DNA of 64,000 nt. Origin: JAJEFO01 sp022819605 (GTDB taxonomy: Bacteria; Pseudomonadota; Alphaproteobacteria; Rhodobacterales; Rhodobacteraceae). Of the stretch, positions 17,269 to 26,245 are shown in pieces (within the stretch, counting starts at the first letter, position 1; the number at the start of each line of letters is the position of its first letter). The position numbers were made by a program, and so were the translations under genes. Location of the stretch: positions 1,054,001 through 1,118,000 of the forward strand of contig OZ244901.1 in assembly GCA_965221545.1 (NCBI GenBank). Direction: 5' to 3'. The notes beneath the pieces are model-generated. The model ran no database searches, was not told the DNA's origin, and saw only the letters and a program-made list of their open reading frames with translations.

Positions 17269-18351
17269 ATGACTGAACGTGATTACGACCTGCTGGGAGA
17301 GAGCGGAAAGCGGGCCGTGGAAATCGGCTTGGCCGCCGCCGAGTGGTACCTTACCGACGTCCCGCGCAAGGAAATGATCGCGCTCATGAAGCGCAGGGAC
17401 GGACCGGCGATCCGGGACAGCATTCTCTATTACGGGGCAATGGTCGTTCTCGCGGCCGCCGGAGTCTTTCTCTGGCCGGGCTGGTGGGCGGTTCCCGTCC
17501 TGCTTGCCTATGGGGTGCTCTATGCAAGCGGCGCAGACAGCCGCTGGCATGAAGCGGGCCATGGCACCGCTTTCCGCACGCCCTGGATGAATGACGTCGT
17601 GTATCACGTCGCGAGCTTCATGCTTGTGCGCAACCCAACGATCTGGCGCTGGAGCCACGCACGTCATCATACCGACACGATCGTTGTTGGTCGCGACCCG
17701 GAGATCATTACCATGCGACCTCCGGACATCCTTCGGGCGATGCTTCTTTTCGTGGGCCTTGATTCAATCCGGTCGCTCTTCAAGATGTTTCGCTACGCTG
17801 TTTCCGGTCCGAATGCTGCGGAAAGGAGCTTCGTGCCTGAGCACGAACATTGGAAGGTTGCCGTTGCGGCACGGATATGGATTTCAATCTACGCGGTTGT
17901 TGTTTTCCTGGCGGTCTATGCGGGGTCGGTCCTGCCGCTGCTCTTGATTGGTGGGCCGGTCGTCTACGGATCGTGGCACTACGTCATGACGGGGCTGCTG
18001 CAGCACACCGGTCTGGCGGACAACGTGATCGACTATCGCCTGAACACGCGGACAGTCTACATGAACCCGATAAGCCGGTTCATATACTGGAACATGAATT
18101 ATCACATTGAGCATCACATGTTTCCCATGGTGCCCTACTACGCGCTTCCGGCACTTCACGAGAAGATAAAGCACGACCTTCCGGAGCCGAACCACTCGAT
18201 CATTGAGGGGTTCGGCGAAGTCATGCATGCCTTGAAGCGGCAGCTCACGGACAAGGAATATCGTGTCAGGAAGGCGCTTCCCGAGTCTGCACGTCCGTAC
18301 CGGATGGACTTGCACGCCGAGGCGCTGGGACTGGTGTCTGCAACCGCCTGA
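17269..18351 (+). CDS. Membrane fatty acid desaturase-family protein (MocD-like)
   Basis: This is an integral-membrane di-iron oxygenase/desaturase of 360 residues. The three histidine boxes are intact: HEAGH (near residue 90), HARHH (near 127) and HIEHH near 280 within MNYHIEHHMFPMVPYYALP. Hydrophobic helix pairs lie at about 45-80 and 205-235. The pattern resembles the hydrocarbon-oxygenase branch that includes the rhizopine-catabolism protein MocD more than acyl-lipid desaturases, but the substrate is not predictable. A partner ferredoxin gene is not adjacent. A GAGGA site precedes the ATG. It is transcribed divergently from the sugar dehydrogenase operon. Confidence 0.8.
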   Translation: MTERDYDLLGESGKRAVEIGLAAAEWYLTDVPRKEMIALMKRRDGPAIRDSILYYGAMVVLAAAGVFLWPGWWAVPVLLAYGVLYASGADSRWHEAGHGTAFRTPWMNDVVYHVASFMLVRNPTIWRWSHARHHTDTIVVGRDPEIITMRPPDILRAMLLFVGLDSIRSLFKMFRYAVSGPNAAERSFVPEHEHWKVAVAARIWISIYAVVVFLAVYAGSVLPLLLIGGPVVYGSWHYVMTGLLQHTGLADNVIDYRLNTRTVYMNPISRFIYWNMNYHIEHHMFPMVPYYALPALHEKIKHDLPEPNHSIIEGFGEVMHALKRQLTDKEYRVRKALPESARPYRMDLHAEALGLVSATA

Positions 18352-18790
18352 GTTGCTTCCGGCAAACACGTTGCCGTCCATCAGTTTCCGGGCAGTTCAC
18401 AGGATGGCCAAGGATGCGCGCCGACCGTCGTTCGTCATTTCGGCAATGATCGATGTCCAACGTGACGGCAACTCGATTGCAAGCGCCCTTGGTTGACTCT
18501 CGGGAACATCGGCAAGTTCCGTCGCAGGCGATCCCGGCATCATGGCGGAGGAAGTGCGGGTGATCCTGTGCTAGGGCGCGACCGGGCGAGGGCTGCGTTC
18601 GAGGACTCCGCAGACGTCGCGCGAGATTGTCTTGCACCTTTCGGCGTCGTCGTACTGGCACGCCCCGGCGCAATGGCCAACGAATCCCTTCTTGCGCCTT
18701 TCATAGTGAAGGCGGTGCCAGCCCAGTCCGGAATTTCGCATGTTGCCACAATCTGATAACCAAACGGCGGGAAACGCGGAGATGTCGGAC
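18352..18790. other. Intergenic, no gene recognised
   Basis: About 440 bases between two plus-strand genes. Neither strand gives an open frame with a plausible ribosome binding site or a familiar motif. Confidence 0.4.
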
Positions 18791-19693
18791 ATGGCGCAAA
18801 AGAACACGGTCAATCGCCCACGGGTGGCTTTCCAGGGCTATGGCGAAGCTGCACGGGCGTTCGTGCAGGGTTGGTCGGGGACCGGAATGCCCGATGCTTA
18901 TGCTTATGACATCAAGACCGAGAGTGCGGGGGCCGTGCGCGACAGAAAGCTCGCCGACTACAGAGCCGATGGCATCCGGGGATGCGAATGTCTGCGCGAA
19001 GCCATCTCGACCGGCGACGTCGTCTTTTCCATGGTAACGGCGGATCAGTCTCATGCCGCCGCTGAAGCCACGGCAAGGTCCGGCATCGAAGACCGCCTGT
19101 TCCTCGATTGCAACTCGTCCGCGCCTCAGACCAAGCAGGCGTCCAGCGACGTGATCGAGGCGGCTGGCGGAAGGTACGTGGACGTCGCGGTCATGACTCC
19201 GGTGCATCCCGCATTGCACAGAACGCCAGTGTTGGCCTGCGGACCCCATGCCGAGGAAGCCGGGCGGGTCATGAAAGGGCTGGACATGAACGTTTCCGTT
19301 GTCGAAGGCCCCGTGGGCAGAGCATCGGCGATGAAGCTCGTCCGCTCTATTGCCGTGAAGGGGATGGAGGCGCTGTCCGTCGAAATGCTTGCCGCCGGAC
19401 GAAAGCTCGGCGTCTCGAATGAAGTCCTTGCATCCCTGGATGCCACCTATCCCGGATTTGGCTGGGCGGAGCGCGGCGCCTATGCCCTGGATCGCATGAT
19501 GGTTCACGGCGAAAGGCGGGCAGCCGAGATGGAGGAGGCGGCGAAGATGGTGGCAGGCCTTGGTTTGCCTGCCGCGATGTCTGAATCTGCTGCTCGGTGG
19601 CAGGCACTTGTTGGTGCAATGGAGCTTGATCCGGGTGATCCGGACGCCGACAGGAGAGCCGATCTCGTGATCGCAGCGCTTGATCGGGATTGA
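18791..19693 (+). CDS. NAD(P)-dependent oxidoreductase with DUF1932 C-terminal domain
   Basis: This 300-residue protein belongs to the beta-hydroxyacid dehydrogenase-like group whose C-terminal half is the DUF1932 (phosphogluconate dehydrogenase-like) domain. The N-terminal Rossmann motif is VAFQGYGEAARAF; LFLDCNSSAPQTK and the VDVAVMTPVHP segment follow, and the conserved Lys lies in ASAMKLVRSIAVKGMEAL. The ATG at 18791 has GGAG nine bases upstream; ATG 18782 is also in frame. No operon partner is near, and the substrate is unknown; relatives act on 3-hydroxyacids from sugar acids and amino acids. Confidence 0.8.
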   Translation: MAQKNTVNRPRVAFQGYGEAARAFVQGWSGTGMPDAYAYDIKTESAGAVRDRKLADYRADGIRGCECLREAISTGDVVFSMVTADQSHAAAEATARSGIEDRLFLDCNSSAPQTKQASSDVIEAAGGRYVDVAVMTPVHPALHRTPVLACGPHAEEAGRVMKGLDMNVSVVEGPVGRASAMKLVRSIAVKGMEALSVEMLAAGRKLGVSNEVLASLDATYPGFGWAERGAYALDRMMVHGERRAAEMEEAAKMVAGLGLPAAMSESAARWQALVGAMELDPGDPDADRRADLVIAALDRD

Positions 19694-19788
19694 TGCAGGA
19701 TTCGCCTTACACCAAGGCGCACATGCGCGCCTGCCCGTGACGACCTGAACGCCATGGAAGTGGTGCTTTCGGATGCGGGGCGCCTGCT

Positions 19789-20217
19789 TCAGCTTGGTGC
19801 AATCTGCCAGCGGGTACCAAGGTCACGCAGGCCCGCCGAGATCAATTCACGCAAGATGTGCTCGTCCACAGCGTCGAGCCTGTTGATGTACAGGCATGAC
19901 CGTCCGGTCTTGTGCTTTCCAAGTCGTTTCAGAATGTCTCCGAATTCGGCGTAGCCGGGCATGATGTAGATCGTCAGGCTGGTCTTGCGCGGACTGAATC
20001 CCGTGGCCAGGAAGTCACCCTCTCGACCTGACTTGTAGACGTAGTGATAGGAACCGTAGCCGACGATGCTGGCGCCCCACATGACCGGCTCAAAGCCGGT
20101 AACCTCCCGGAAGATCTCGTTGAGCCGCAAAGCGTCTACTCTGCGCCTCTCTGGCTCGACGGCGCTCAGAAACGCCAAGACGTTCGCATCGTTGGGCTTT
20201 GTCTTATTTTCGGACAT
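19789..20217 (-). CDS. DUF1801 domain protein
   Basis: This 142-residue cytoplasmic protein has the DUF1801 (YdhG-like) fold. Recognisable features are the FREVTGFEPVMWG segment, SIVGYGSYHYVYKSGREGD, FSPRKTSLTIYIMPGY and LGKHKTGRSCLYINRL. Function is not established for the family. The ATG at 20217 is preceded by GGAAGCGGAA. It converges on the oxidoreductase gene and shows no operon link. Confidence 0.75.
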   Translation of the reverse strand: MSENKTKPNDANVLAFLSAVEPERRRVDALRLNEIFREVTGFEPVMWGASIVGYGSYHYVYKSGREGDFLATGFSPRKTSLTIYIMPGYAEFGDILKRLGKHKTGRSCLYINRLDAVDEHILRELISAGLRDLGTRWQIAPS

Positions 20218-20633
20218 TTCCGCTTCCAATCGCCAATTCACTTATCGCGGCGATTCGAATGGCGCACAAGGACCTCTCCCATTCTCGGCGACACTGGACG
20301 ACGGCACGGGTTCGAAGAAGCGCCGCCACCGGGCGCATTCCGCTGCCGGCTGGCACGAGCCGTGCCGACGGTGGTTGTCGCAGCGCGGAGAACGCACGGT
20401 TTCTTGATGGTCGGCGATGGCCAGGCATGAAAGGTTCGCCGCAACGCGTCCGCGAATTCCGCCGCCTGGCGGCTCCCGGCCGAGGTCACACGCTTCGAGT
20501 TGAAGTCGCTGCATCCCTTGCCTCAATGATGCCAGGATGCTGGAATGCAGGGCGAAGACTGCAGTTGCGCATGGCTGGCACTTCCGCACCGCAGGGCGTC
20601 GCACGGCGGATTTTCCGTGCGGCAGGCCCCTCG
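20218..20633. other. Intergenic between DUF1801 gene and amidase
   Basis: About 415 bases without a supportable gene. Overlapping open frames on both strands carry no recognisable domain and no ribosome binding site. Confidence 0.4.
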
Positions 20634-22088
20634 CTACCCGGTGACGACCGGATCGACAGGTCCGAACGGGCCTCCGACCGCCATCTCGACGGCCCGTGCG
20701 ACTGCCAGCACCGTCGCCTCTCCTCTAGGTGGTCCAACAAGCTGGATGCCGATGGGCAGACCGTCGGTCGAGACCGCAACCGGAACCGAAGCCGCAGGCA
20801 GCCCGGTGGTCGTGGCAAGAAACGCGAACTTCATCCATCCAAGGTAATCGTCGAAGACTTCGCCGCCGATCTCGTCTATCCATTCGATGTCCGAATTTCT
20901 CGGCATGCAGCCGACGGTCGGGCAGGCGAGCACGTCGAAGTTCTCAAGAAAGCCCTGCATCGCCAGAAAGAGCCTGGTCCGGTCGATGTTGGCGTCGGCA
21001 AAGTCCTCGATCGTCAGGGTTCGTGCAAATGCCCAGTTGTCGCGCAGCGCAGGCTTGAAGTGGCGATGGATGTCTTCCGGCAGGCGCGAGTACGATGCCA
21101 CGAAGCCGAGTGCCCGCAGCTTGCGGTAGGTGTCTTCCAGTCCGGTCAGGTCTGGACAATCCTCCATGACCGTTCCGCCTGCGGCCTCGATTTTCTCGAG
21201 GGCCGATACGAGAGCATCGCGGATCGGAGGTTCCACCGGGCAGAGGCCGCCAAGATCCGGAGCAAAGGCGATCCGCACTCTTGGCGTCGCTTTCGCAACG
21301 GAATCCTGAAAGGACGTATTTGGTGACGGCAGGGACAGCGGAAATCGCGGTTCGAACCCCGAAAGCGAATCCAGAAACAGCGCACAATCCCGAACCGAGC
21401 GCGCCATGGGGCCGATCACGCCATCGGTGATGTGGCCTGCGCTGACACCAGCCAAGAGGGTCGTCGGCACCCGTCCAGGCGTGGTGCGAAGCCCGACAAC
21501 GCCGCAATAGGCCGCTGGCGTCCGCAGTGAGCCGCCGTGATCGGAGCCTTGGCTGAGCCACGTTTCTCCCGTGGCCAGCGACGCTGCCGCCCCTCCCGAA
21601 GATCCGCCGGGGTTGAGGGCAGTGCTCCATGGGTTCCTTGTCGCGCCGAAGACGGCGTTGAATGTGTTGCCGCCTGCTCCCATCTCGGGCGTGTTGGTCT
21701 TGCCGACGACAAGCCCGCCGCGCCGTTCCAGCCTTTCGACGAAATGGTCCGAGAAATCGGGGACGTGATGCGCAAAGCCCAAGGTTCCGAACGTTGTCCG
21801 GACACCCTTGACCCGATCCAGATCCTTGATGCCGAGGGGAAGGCCGCCGAGCCAGCCCGGGTGGTCCGCTTGTTCATTCGAAAGCGTGCTGATGGCCGCG
21901 CGGGCGCGATCGGAACATACGGTGGGCATGGCGTTGACCGCTGGCTCGACCGTCTCGATCCTGGCCAAGGACGCGTCGAGGAGTTCGTCTGAGGAGACTT
22001 CCCGACTCTTGAGGAGGTCCACCACCTCGTGTGCTTCCAAAGCGCAGAGTTCCGGTCCGGTGAAGACTGGAATCATGTCATTGTTCAT
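20634..22088 (-). CDS. Amidase-signature hydrolase
   Basis: This 484-residue amidase-signature enzyme hydrolyses a C-N amide bond. The Ser-cisSer-Lys triad is visible as Lys88 (PLGIKD), Ser163 (GGSSGG) and nucleophile Ser187 (SDHGGSLRTPA), with the usual 24-residue spacing between the serines. The C terminus LPIGIQLVGPPRGE is typical. The ATG at 22088 has GCGAGG upstream and is preferred over longer in-frame starts. It is divergent from the carnitine-type operon, with 139 bases between starts, so the two may share control. It could release a carboxylate from an amide that then feeds into the operon, but this is only suggested by position. Confidence 0.88.
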   Translation of the reverse strand: MNNDMIPVFTGPELCALEAHEVVDLLKSREVSSDELLDASLARIETVEPAVNAMPTVCSDRARAAISTLSNEQADHPGWLGGLPLGIKDLDRVKGVRTTFGTLGFAHHVPDFSDHFVERLERRGGLVVGKTNTPEMGAGGNTFNAVFGATRNPWSTALNPGGSSGGAAASLATGETWLSQGSDHGGSLRTPAAYCGVVGLRTTPGRVPTTLLAGVSAGHITDGVIGPMARSVRDCALFLDSLSGFEPRFPLSLPSPNTSFQDSVAKATPRVRIAFAPDLGGLCPVEPPIRDALVSALEKIEAAGGTVMEDCPDLTGLEDTYRKLRALGFVASYSRLPEDIHRHFKPALRDNWAFARTLTIEDFADANIDRTRLFLAMQGFLENFDVLACPTVGCMPRNSDIEWIDEIGGEVFDDYLGWMKFAFLATTTGLPAASVPVAVSTDGLPIGIQLVGPPRGEATVLAVARAVEMAVGGPFGPVDPVVTG

Positions 22089-22227
22089 GGCTTGCCTCGC
22101 AGTTGCTGCCCGCGTCGGTGGGCAGGCGCGAATTTTTTTTCGCATTCGGCATGGAATGGTCGGATTTTGCTTGGTTCCGAATTGGAAGTAGCGCTACCAC
22201 CACCGGGCGCGCAAGGGGGGCGAAGTC

Positions 22228-23388
22228 ATGGAATTCGGGTTGGATGAAGAGCAGGAGATGATCGTCTCCACCGTCCGGAGCTTCGTCGAGAACGAGATCT
22301 ACCCGCACGAGGCCGAGATCGAGCGCACAGGGCATGTCTCGCGCGAACTGGGCGATGAGATCAAGAACAAGGTCATCGAACTCGGCTTCTATGCCTGCAA
22401 TTTCCCGGAGGAGGTGGGTGGTGCCGGGCTTTCCCATGTCGATTTCACGCTCGTAGAGCGGGAACTGGGGCGCGGTTCCATGGCGCTCACGCATTTCTTC
22501 GGACGACCCCAAAAGATCCTGATGGCGTGCAAGGGGGAGCAGCGTGAGCGCTACCTCCTGCCTGCTGTCCGCGGCGAAAGAATGGACGCGCTGGCAATGA
22601 CCGAGCCGGATGCCGGCTCCGACATTCGCAGCATGAAGTGCACGGCGGTTCGCGCTGGGAACGACTGGATCGTGAACGGATCCAAGCACTTCATTTCCGG
22701 CGCGGAACATGCGGACTTTTTCATCGTCTTCGTGGCGACCGGCGTCGACGAGACCCCGAAGGGCGCGAAGAAGCGGATCACCGGGTTCCTTGTTGACCGA
22801 GGCCATCCGGGCTTCGATGTGCGGGACGGATACAACTCGGTCAGCCACAGGGGCTACAAGAACTGCATCCTGACTTTCGAAGATTGCCGACTGCCCGAAT
22901 CTCAGGTGCTGGGCGAGATCGACAACGGGTTTGCCGTGATGAACGAATGGCTCTACGCGACCCGGCTGACGGTCGCGGCGTCTTCGGTCGGGCGGGCGCG
23001 GCGCTGTCTCGACTATGCCGTGAACTACGCCGCCGAGCGCAGGCAGTTCGGTCAGCAAATCGCGAAATTCCAAGGCGTGAGCTTCCAGATCGCCGACATG
23101 ATCACCGAAATCGATGCCGCCGACTGGCTGACATTGGCGGGGGCCTGGCGGCTGGACAGGGGATTGCCGGCGAACCGCGAAATTGCCTCTGCCAAGCTCT
23201 ATGCATCCGAGATGCTCGCGCGGGTGACGGATGCGACGCTGCAGGTCTTTGGCGGCATGGGCCTCATGGACGACTTGCCGATCGAGCGATTCTGGCGCGA
23301 CGCCAGGGTCGAGCGTATCTGGGACGGCACTTCGGAAATCCAGCGACACATCATCAGCCGCGAACTCTTTCGGCCGCTTGGCGCATGA
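22228..23388 (+). CDS. Acyl-CoA dehydrogenase of the carnitine-type operon
   Basis: This is an FAD-dependent acyl-CoA dehydrogenase of 386 residues. AMTEPDAGSDIRSMKCTA, the NGSKHFISG block, AAERRQFGQQIAKFQ and QVFGGMGLMDDLPIERFWRD are standard family signatures. The catalytic motif reads ERIWDGTSEIQ, with Asp366 where many relatives have Glu. It opens an operon with an NDP-forming CoA ligase, CaiD and a BKACE, so a likely job is oxidation of gamma-butyrobetainyl-CoA to crotonobetainyl-CoA. The next gene overlaps its stop or starts 32 bases after it. A GGGGGG-rich site precedes the ATG. Confidence 0.87.
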   Translation: MEFGLDEEQEMIVSTVRSFVENEIYPHEAEIERTGHVSRELGDEIKNKVIELGFYACNFPEEVGGAGLSHVDFTLVERELGRGSMALTHFFGRPQKILMACKGEQRERYLLPAVRGERMDALAMTEPDAGSDIRSMKCTAVRAGNDWIVNGSKHFISGAEHADFFIVFVATGVDETPKGAKKRITGFLVDRGHPGFDVRDGYNSVSHRGYKNCILTFEDCRLPESQVLGEIDNGFAVMNEWLYATRLTVAASSVGRARRCLDYAVNYAAERRQFGQQIAKFQGVSFQIADMITEIDAADWLTLAGAWRLDRGLPANREIASAKLYASEMLARVTDATLQVFGGMGLMDDLPIERFWRDARVERIWDGTSEIQRHIISRELFRPLGA

Positions 23389-23420
23389 ACCGCGCGGAAC
23401 CGGAATGCAGGGAAGTGCGC

Positions 23421-25460
23421 ATGGGTGGTCTCCAACGCCTTCTGAAACCGCGAAACATTGCCGTTATTGGCGGCGGAACGTGGTGCGCGAACGTGATCCG
23501 CGAGTGCCGAAAGATTGGATTTGATGGCGAGGTCTGGCCCGTGCATCCGACTCGGGACGAAATCGACGGGCTGCCCGCGTACAGATCTGTCGAAGCTCTC
23601 CCTTCACCCCCGGATGCAAGCTTCATCGGAATAAATCGCGAGGCAACGATCGAGGTGGTGCGCAGCTTGAGGGAATCGGGAGCAGGCGGGGCGATATGCT
23701 TCGCATCCGGCTTTCGCGAGGCAGATGCCGAAATGGGCGATGGAAGCGACATGCAGGAGGCTCTGCTGGCGGCGGCGGGCGACATGCGCTTCCTGGGTCC
23801 CAATTGCTATGGACTGCTCAACCTTCTCGACGGCGCGGCGCTTTGGCCCGACCAGCACGGTGCGAGGCGGACCGAGCGAGGCGTGGCCGTGATCACCCAA
23901 TCATCCAACATGGCGCTGAACCTGACCATGCAGACCCGCGGTTTGCCCTTGGCCTACGTGGTTGCAGGCGGAAACCAGGCGCAGACTGACCAGGCCGAAA
24001 TCGGAACGATCTTGCTGGAAGATGAGCGTGTGACGGCACTTGGCCTGCATGTCGAGGGCATCGGAGACATTCGCCGCTTCGAGTCCATGGCAAACAGGGC
24101 GCGGTCACTTGGCAAGCCGATCGTCGCCTTGAAGGTCGGCGCGTCCGAGCAGGCGCAGGCCGCAACTGTGTCCCATACCGCTTCGTTGGCCGGCAGCGTG
24201 GCCGGAGCGCGTGCGTTCCTCGCGCGGCTTGGCGTCGGGCAGGTGGAGAGCCTTCCGGTGTTTCTGGAAGCGCTCAAGCTCCTCCATGTTGCCGGGCCGC
24301 TCGCGTCGAACCGCATCGCCTCGATGTCTTGCTCGGGCGGCGAGGCGAGCCTGGTTGCAGACACGGCACTGTCCACCGAGCTGGAGTTTCCGCCGTTGTC
24401 CGAAAGGCAACGCGCGGATCTCGCCAAGGTGCTCGGCCGCAAGGTCGCGCTCGCCAATCCACTGGACTATCACACCTACATCTGGAGGGATGGCCCGGCC
24501 CTGACGGCTTGCTTCACGGCGATGATGCAGGGAGACCTTTGCATTGGCATGGTCATTCTCGACATGCCGCACGGCGTTCGCTGCGACCGGACTGAATGGG
24601 ATAGCGCGCTTGAGGCCGTCGAGACAACGAGGAAAGCGACGCGGATGCCCATGGCCATCGTTTCCACCCTTCCGGAAAACATGCCGGAGGACGTGTCAGA
24701 CCGGCTCGTTGCAAATGGCGTCGCGCCCCTTGCCGGCATTCAGGAAGCACTGGCCGCGATGGACATCGCGGCGCAACTTGGCAGACCACGGTCGGCAGCT
24801 TCGCCGCTCCTTTTGCCTGGACCTGATGGTCCGTCCCGTGTCATCGCCGAGGCCGACGCGAAATCCGCCTTGGCCGCGCACGGCCTGAACATTCCCAGTG
24901 GCGTACATGCAGCTTCACCGGAAGAAGCCGAGGAGGCAGCGCAAAAGATCGGATTCCCCGTGGTTCTGAAGGGCGAGGGCGTGGCACACAAGACCGAAGT
25001 CGGTGCCATTTCCCTGGACCTGCGTGATGTCGCTGCAGTCGGCCGCGAGGCACGCACCATGGGGACCGACGGCTTTCTTGTTGAGGAGATGGTCACGGGC
25101 ACGGTCGCCGAAATACTTGTCGGAGTGGTCGCCGATCCCGCCCACGGGTTTGTCCTGACAGTTGGGGCCGGCGGCACAATGACCGAGATCATTGATGACG
25201 TCATGTCACTCCTCTTGCCGGTGACGGTGAAGGACGTTTACGCCGCGCTCGATCGGCTTCGCATTGCCCCGGTGCTCTCGGGCTATCGAGGCGCGCCCGC
25301 CGGAGACTGCAGCGAGATTGCATCTGCGGTTCTCGCGGTTCAGGACTATGTGATCGCCAATGCGGAGATCGTGCGCGAGGTCGAGATCAACCCGCTCCTC
25401 GCGACCCCAACCCGGGCGGTGGCGGCGGATGCGCTGATTCGATTGAGGGAAGAGAGATGA
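23421..25460 (+). CDS. NDP-forming (ATP-grasp) acyl-CoA synthetase
   Basis: This 679-residue fusion of the alpha and beta parts of ADP-forming acyl-CoA synthetase makes a CoA thioester through a phosphohistidine. The N-terminal CoA-binding domain begins PRNIAVIGGGTW; the phosphorylated His is His252 in TVSHTASLAGS; and the C-terminal ATP-grasp domain carries FPVVLKGEGVAHKTEVGAI and ends with the metal-site segment EVEINPLL. The ATG at 23421 has AGGGAAG six bases upstream; the in-frame ATG at 23385, overlapping the previous stop, is an alternative. By context it would activate carnitine or gamma-butyrobetaine, replacing the AMP-forming CaiC used elsewhere. Confidence 0.82.
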   Translation: MGGLQRLLKPRNIAVIGGGTWCANVIRECRKIGFDGEVWPVHPTRDEIDGLPAYRSVEALPSPPDASFIGINREATIEVVRSLRESGAGGAICFASGFREADAEMGDGSDMQEALLAAAGDMRFLGPNCYGLLNLLDGAALWPDQHGARRTERGVAVITQSSNMALNLTMQTRGLPLAYVVAGGNQAQTDQAEIGTILLEDERVTALGLHVEGIGDIRRFESMANRARSLGKPIVALKVGASEQAQAATVSHTASLAGSVAGARAFLARLGVGQVESLPVFLEALKLLHVAGPLASNRIASMSCSGGEASLVADTALSTELEFPPLSERQRADLAKVLGRKVALANPLDYHTYIWRDGPALTACFTAMMQGDLCIGMVILDMPHGVRCDRTEWDSALEAVETTRKATRMPMAIVSTLPENMPEDVSDRLVANGVAPLAGIQEALAAMDIAAQLGRPRSAASPLLLPGPDGPSRVIAEADAKSALAAHGLNIPSGVHAASPEEAEEAAQKIGFPVVLKGEGVAHKTEVGAISLDLRDVAAVGREARTMGTDGFLVEEMVTGTVAEILVGVVADPAHGFVLTVGAGGTMTEIIDDVMSLLLPVTVKDVYAALDRLRIAPVLSGYRGAPAGDCSEIASAVLAVQDYVIANAEIVREVEINPLLATPTRAVAADALIRLREER

Positions 25461-26242
25461 CTGAACTGCCGATCAAGACGACCCGCAGGGGACATGTTCT
25501 CGAAGTGACGCTCGACAGGCCCAAGGCCAATGCGATCGACCTTGTCACGAGTCGGGTCATGGGAGAGGTGTTCACGGAGTTTCGCGACGACCCGAACCTG
25601 CGGGTGGCGCTGGTGACGGCTGCCGGGGAGAAGTTCTTCTGCCCGGGATGGGATCTCAAGGCGGCGGCTGACGGCGACGCGGTCGACGGGGACTATGGCG
25701 CGGGCGGTTTCGGCGGCCTCCAGGAACTGCGCGGCCTGAACAAGCCGGTCATCATGGCGGTGAACGGCATCTGCTGCGGCGGCGGCTTGGAACTGGCGCT
25801 TTCGGGCGACATCATCCTAGCAGCGGATCATGCGACCTTTGCCCTTCCCGAAATTCGCTCCGGCACGGTGGCCGATGCGGCGAGCGTCAAGCTCCCAAAG
25901 CGCATTCCCTATCACGTCGCGATGGAGATGCTGCTGACGGGCAGGTGGATCGATGCGGAAGAGGCGGCGCGCTGGGGGCTTGTCAATCAGGTGCATCCCG
26001 TGGCTGAACTCATGGACAGGGCACGCGAGATGACGGAACTCCTTGCCGATGGCCCACCGCTTGTACATGCGGCGATCAAGGAGATCGTGCGCGAAGCCGA
26101 AGACATGAAGTTTCAGGACGCCATGAACCGCATCACCAAGAGCCAGTTCGCAACGGTCGAGAGGCTCTATCGATCGGAAGACCAGATCGAAGGAGCGCGC
26201 GCATTTGCGGAGAAGCGCGATCCGGTCTGGAAAGGGAGGTAA
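25457..26242 (+). CDS. caiD: Carnitinyl-CoA dehydratase (CaiD-type enoyl-CoA hydratase)
   Basis: This is a crotonase-fold enzyme of 261 residues that hydrates crotonobetainyl-CoA to carnitinyl-CoA or the reverse. It matches E. coli CaiD along its length: VTLDRPKANAID, FRDDP-LRVA, GEKFF..GWDLKAAA, FALPE, and the identical C terminus EKRDPVWKGR. The two catalytic glutamates correspond to Glu112 (GGGLELAL) and Glu132 (FALPEIRSG). The gene overlaps the ligase stop by four bases and is followed after three bases by the BKACE gene, so all are translated together. A closely related enoyl-CoA hydratase with another betaine-like substrate is the only serious alternative. Confidence 0.88.
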   Translation: MTELPIKTTRRGHVLEVTLDRPKANAIDLVTSRVMGEVFTEFRDDPNLRVALVTAAGEKFFCPGWDLKAAADGDAVDGDYGAGGFGGLQELRGLNKPVIMAVNGICCGGGLELALSGDIILAADHATFALPEIRSGTVADAASVKLPKRIPYHVAMEMLLTGRWIDAEEAARWGLVNQVHPVAELMDRAREMTELLADGPPLVHAAIKEIVREAEDMKFQDAMNRITKSQFATVERLYRSEDQIEGARAFAEKRDPVWKGR

Positions 26243-26245
26243 GGT

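Noticed and set aside
22884..23420. Upstream extension of the NDP-forming CoA ligase frame into the acyl-CoA dehydrogenase gene
   Set aside because: The family begins at the PRNIAVIGG block; the extension overlaps a conserved gene in another frame, and a good ribosome binding site lies before 23421.
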